A stretch of DNA of 13,452 bases, taken from contig CAKTFS010000035.1 in NCBI GenBank assembly GCA_934561115.1, positions 1 to 13,452 of the forward strand, read 5' to 3'. This DNA is from an uncultured Faecalibacterium sp. (GTDB taxonomy: Bacteria > Bacillota > Clostridia > Oscillospirales > Ruminococcaceae). A model generated the notes under the pieces. That model made no database searches. It had not been told where the DNA came from and saw nothing but the letters and a program-made list of their open reading frames with translations. The stretch's first letter is position 1; each line of letters starts with the position of its first letter. This document shows, piece after piece, positions 12,468 to 13,452 of the stretch. A program made the position numbers and the translations under genes.

Positions 12468-13403
12468 TTATGCTGTTTTAGAGGATTCAACGCTGGATTC
12501 TGCAAGAACTTCGTCCAGCGTTTTTAAAAATTCAAGATGAGGTTTCAGGGCAAAGCGAAGAACTTTGACCTGTTCCGGATGCGTAAGAAGTTTCGGATTC
12601 AGGTCGAACGTAACTTCCCAACTCTTTCGCATGAGAGACTCAGCATTGTGGAGCCGGTAGTACAGTTCGAGAAACTTTTGGGGAACATCATAGGTTTCAT
12701 CAATGGTATTGCTGGCGGCTTTCGCTGCCTGTTTTACCGTTACTTTGTTGGGCTTGACTTTCTTCGGCTTCGGCACATAATTCTTGATTTCTTCAAAAAT
12801 TTCAGCCTGTTCTTCGGGCTTGGCCTTGCCGAGATTTTCGAGAAGATAATCGGGAATGTGCAGTTCCTCACGGAAGAACCGATCACGGAAACCGGGAGAC
12901 AGTTCATCCGCAACGTCAACGCCGTGGGCATAGTATTCTGCACGGCGGACTGAACTTGCACTGCTGTGATTTTCCTGTGCAATGCGCTCACAGGTTTTCA
13001 TAGTCTTCTGGTTGTGTTCAGATTGAACACCGCCAGATTTCTTTGCAGTATGCTGATTGCCGCGAAATGCTTCGGTGCACTTTTCAGAGGAATACTGCTT
13101 GCCCATCAGAAACTTCTTTTGCTCCGGGGTTAAATTGCGCCGTCCCAGCTGATTCTTGCAGATCCATGCGAGGACTTCTTCTCTGCTTTCAAACGGGAGT
13201 GGCATCGTGGAGAAGGAGATTTCGGGATGCTCCTGAACGATTTCATAACGATTGTGGCCGTCAACGAGGGTGTTATTCCAGACAATCAAAGGAGAGATCA
13301 GCTTGCCCTCTTTCAGGATATTTTCTTCAAGCTGCTTAAATTCATCATCGGTCAGAGGGGGAATCTGGGACTGAAACTCCGGGTCGATTTTCAGATTGAT
13401 CAT
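12468..13403 (-). CDS. ParB N-terminal-domain (ParB/Srx-like) protein of a mobile element
   Basis: 311 residues. An N-terminal ParB/Srx-type domain (about 15-100) reads LTDDEFKQLEENILKEGKL, then PLIVWNNTLVDGHNRYEIV, where DGHNRY replaces the GERR-type CTP-binding motif of classical ParB. AWICKNQLGRRNLTPEQKKFLMG follows. The middle (about 100-180) includes a probable helix-turn-helix (ERIAQENHSSASSVRRAEYYA). The C-terminal part is Lys-rich and then helical. It probably acts in element partitioning, DNA binding or regulation. The start is the ATG at 13401-13403 with AAAGGAG 7 bases upstream; a GTG two codons earlier abuts the ribosome site and is rejected. AT-richer codons than the genes to its left suggest horizontal origin. 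An upstream gene ends 12 bases before it. Confidence 0.85.
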   Translation of the reverse strand: MINLKIDPEFQSQIPPLTDDEFKQLEENILKEGKLISPLIVWNNTLVDGHNRYEIVQEHPEISFSTMPLPFESREEVLAWICKNQLGRRNLTPEQKKFLMGKQYSSEKCTEAFRGNQHTAKKSGGVQSEHNQKTMKTCERIAQENHSSASSVRRAEYYAHGVDVADELSPGFRDRFFREELHIPDYLLENLGKAKPEEQAEIFEEIKNYVPKPKKVKPNKVTVKQAAKAASNTIDETYDVPQKFLELYYRLHNAESLMRKSWEVTFDLNPKLLTHPEQVKVLRFALKPHLEFLKTLDEVLAESSVESSKTA

Positions 13404-13415
13404 ACGCACACTCCT

Positions 13416-13452
13416 TTATCTCTCCTGCTGCGCCGGTTCTTCCTCCCGGAAA
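13416..13452 (-). CDS. C-terminal end of an upstream minus-strand gene (partial)
   Basis: The minus strand reads 11 codons, FREEEPAQQER, to a TAA at 13416-13418. The A run of that stop is part of the AAAGGAG site of the ParB-like gene. A charged tail and close spacing fit the last gene of a coupled pair, often a ParA-type ATPase or another element gene, but too little is visible to name it. Confidence 0.35.
   Translation of the reverse strand, partial: FREEEPAQQER

Noticed and set aside
12372..12470. An in-frame 31-codon extension after the ParB-like stop, on the minus strand
   Set aside because: The peptide looks protein-like near its end (VENFRALAPDKK), but a plain TAA precedes it and no readthrough signal is seen. 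It may be a remnant of an adjacent element gene.

Overview
The window looks like chromosome of a GC-rich, low-GC-phylum gut anaerobe (Clostridia, Oscillospiraceae; Faecalibacterium-like). This rests on protein style, strong AGGAGG ribosome sites, many short intrinsic terminators and clostridial mobile-element proteins at the right edge. The genus is inference, not shown.

Left block (1-3896, + strand): a tight three-gene operon of a GH36 alpha-galactosidase (5' end outside the window), an amylosucrase-like GH13 enzyme and a PfkB fructokinase, with gaps of 6 and 11 bases. Together they read as a raffinose-family pathway: galactose is removed, the released sucrose is split by glucosyl transfer, and the fructose is phosphorylated.

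Middle-left block (3897-4971): two small paralogous proteins of unknown function on opposite strands flank a 474-base gene-free stretch. That stretch holds the exact 3' half of a tRNA-Lys(CTT) followed by an intrinsic terminator. This is the usual scar of an element integrated into a tRNA gene, and it would place the island to the left.

Centre (4973-8481): two flavin/redox modules, each controlled by its own MerR-family regulator. Module 1 is a divergent MerR gene facing an iron-sulfur-flavoprotein-like reductase and a carboxymuconolactone decarboxylase-cupin fusion. Module 2 is an autoregulated MerR gene followed by a flavodoxin and a hexapeptide-repeat acetyltransferase. Both promoters have the 19-bp spacer typical of MerR targets and a 20-bp operator of the same design. 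The operator arms differ only at one symmetric dinucleotide (AA versus GG), which suggests duplicated, insulated circuits.

Right-centre (8611-11839): a LysR regulator diverges from a MATE efflux pump that overlaps an aldo/keto reductase gene by 4 bases. A perfect 9-bp dyad lies between them, upstream of a good sigma-70 promoter.

Right edge (11840-13452): AT-richer mobile-element DNA on the minus strand. It has the tail of an upstream gene, a ParB-N-domain protein, a short (probably decayed) element protein, a hairpin cluster, and two terminators whose transcripts would overlap. No integrase, relaxase, CRISPR array or rRNA is visible.
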